From: JBEKCP01 sp050014815
GTDB taxonomy: Bacteria; Planctomycetota; Planctomycetia; Pirellulales; Thermoguttaceae
DNA: 12,091 bases
Direction: 5' to 3'
Assembly (NCBI GenBank): GCA_050014815.1
Contig: JBEKCP010000562.1
Coordinates: forward strand, 1 to 12,091
The position numbers and the translations under genes were made by a program. Each line of letters starts with the position of its first letter. The stretch's first letter is position 1. A model generated the notes under the pieces. That model was not told where the DNA came from. It saw only the letters and a list, made by a program, of their open reading frames with translations, and did not search any database. Shown in pieces: positions 11,962-12,091 of this stretch.

Positions 11962-12091
11962 GTAGGTCCCGCTTGCCGAGCGGGACAGCCGGTGTCCTGC
12001 CCGGCAGGCAGGACCTACTAACGCGGGACAGCCGGTGTCCTGCCCGGCAGGCAGGACCTACTAACGCGGGACAGCCGGTGTCCTGCCCGGC
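11962..12091. repeat. nested palindromes and 43-bp tandem repeat (continues past window)
   Basis: From 11981 a 43-bp unit is repeated head to tail: 11981-12023, 12024-12066 and 25 nt of a third, all identical as far as seen. Each unit can form GGACA-gccgg-TGTCC and TCCTGCC-cggca-GGCAGGA hairpins. Just before, CCCGC-ttgccga-GCGGG forms another, and GTAGGTCC at 11962 pairs with GGACCTAC inside the unit. It follows smpB and may act in transcript ending as well as being a mobile or REP-type repeat. Confidence 0.85.

Noticed and set aside
11981..12091. CRISPR array
   Set aside because: The 43-bp units are directly abutting and identical, with no spacers and no cas genes.
11902..12091. tmRNA gene next to smpB
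   Set aside because: There is no tRNA-like acceptor end or tag reading frame; the stretch is repeat DNA.

Overview
The window is about 12 kb of GC-rich bacterial DNA. Its gene families and intergenic repeats point to the phylum Planctomycetota, probably a Pirellulales-like lineage. The grounds are a TrpB2-type tryptophan synthase, a PEGA-domain lipoprotein, a paired receiver-like protein ending in FPRIEDVERLEAAGAAAVLS, weak or absent Shine-Dalgarno sites at several genes, and many short palindromic intergenic repeats. This assignment is inference from recalled family features; no search was run.

Layout. 1-1083: 3' part of a trpB2 gene (+). 1123-1146: GC hairpin that may end trpB2 and the opposing gene. 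1199-2023: degenerate response-regulator-like protein (-). 2024-2533: no gene, but a dense cluster of palindromic repeats, including a 25-bp exact inverted pair. 2534-2629: remnant of a Phd/YefM-type antitoxin (+) that still has a promoter and ribosome binding site. 2688-3755: membrane-anchored metallophosphoesterase (+) with two altered metal-binding motifs. 3785-4030: HicB-like antitoxin (-) lacking its middle. 4031-4350: intergenic leader with several dyads, one of them terminator-like. 4351-7012: mlaE-mlaF-mlaD-type lipid-transport operon (+) whose mlaD is broken by a frameshift with apparent deletion. 7081-9083: two-gene unit (186-residue unknown protein plus secreted TPR protein) bounded by two similar ~50-bp direct repeats. 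9086-9487: weak hypothetical ORF. 9491-11324: likely operon on the minus strand, transcribed from the right: small orphan antitoxin, then lipA, then a PEGA lipoprotein. 11410-11901: smpB (+). 11962-12091: nested palindromes and a 43-bp tandem repeat running off the window.

How the parts relate. Most intact genes are housekeeping: tryptophan synthesis, lipoate synthesis, trans-translation and envelope lipid transport. Between them lie decaying or orphaned toxin-antitoxin parts (three antitoxin-like genes, no recognisable toxin) and repeats that in several places supply the C-terminal codons of genes. smpB and the antitoxin-lipA operon are divergent and share an 85-bp control region with a TATAAT box in each direction. 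Several starts (smpB, hicB-like, receiver-like gene) sit 6-8 nt after a -10 box with no ribosome binding site, which suggests leaderless transcripts; the 186-residue protein, the TPR gene and the small antitoxin have Shine-Dalgarno sites.
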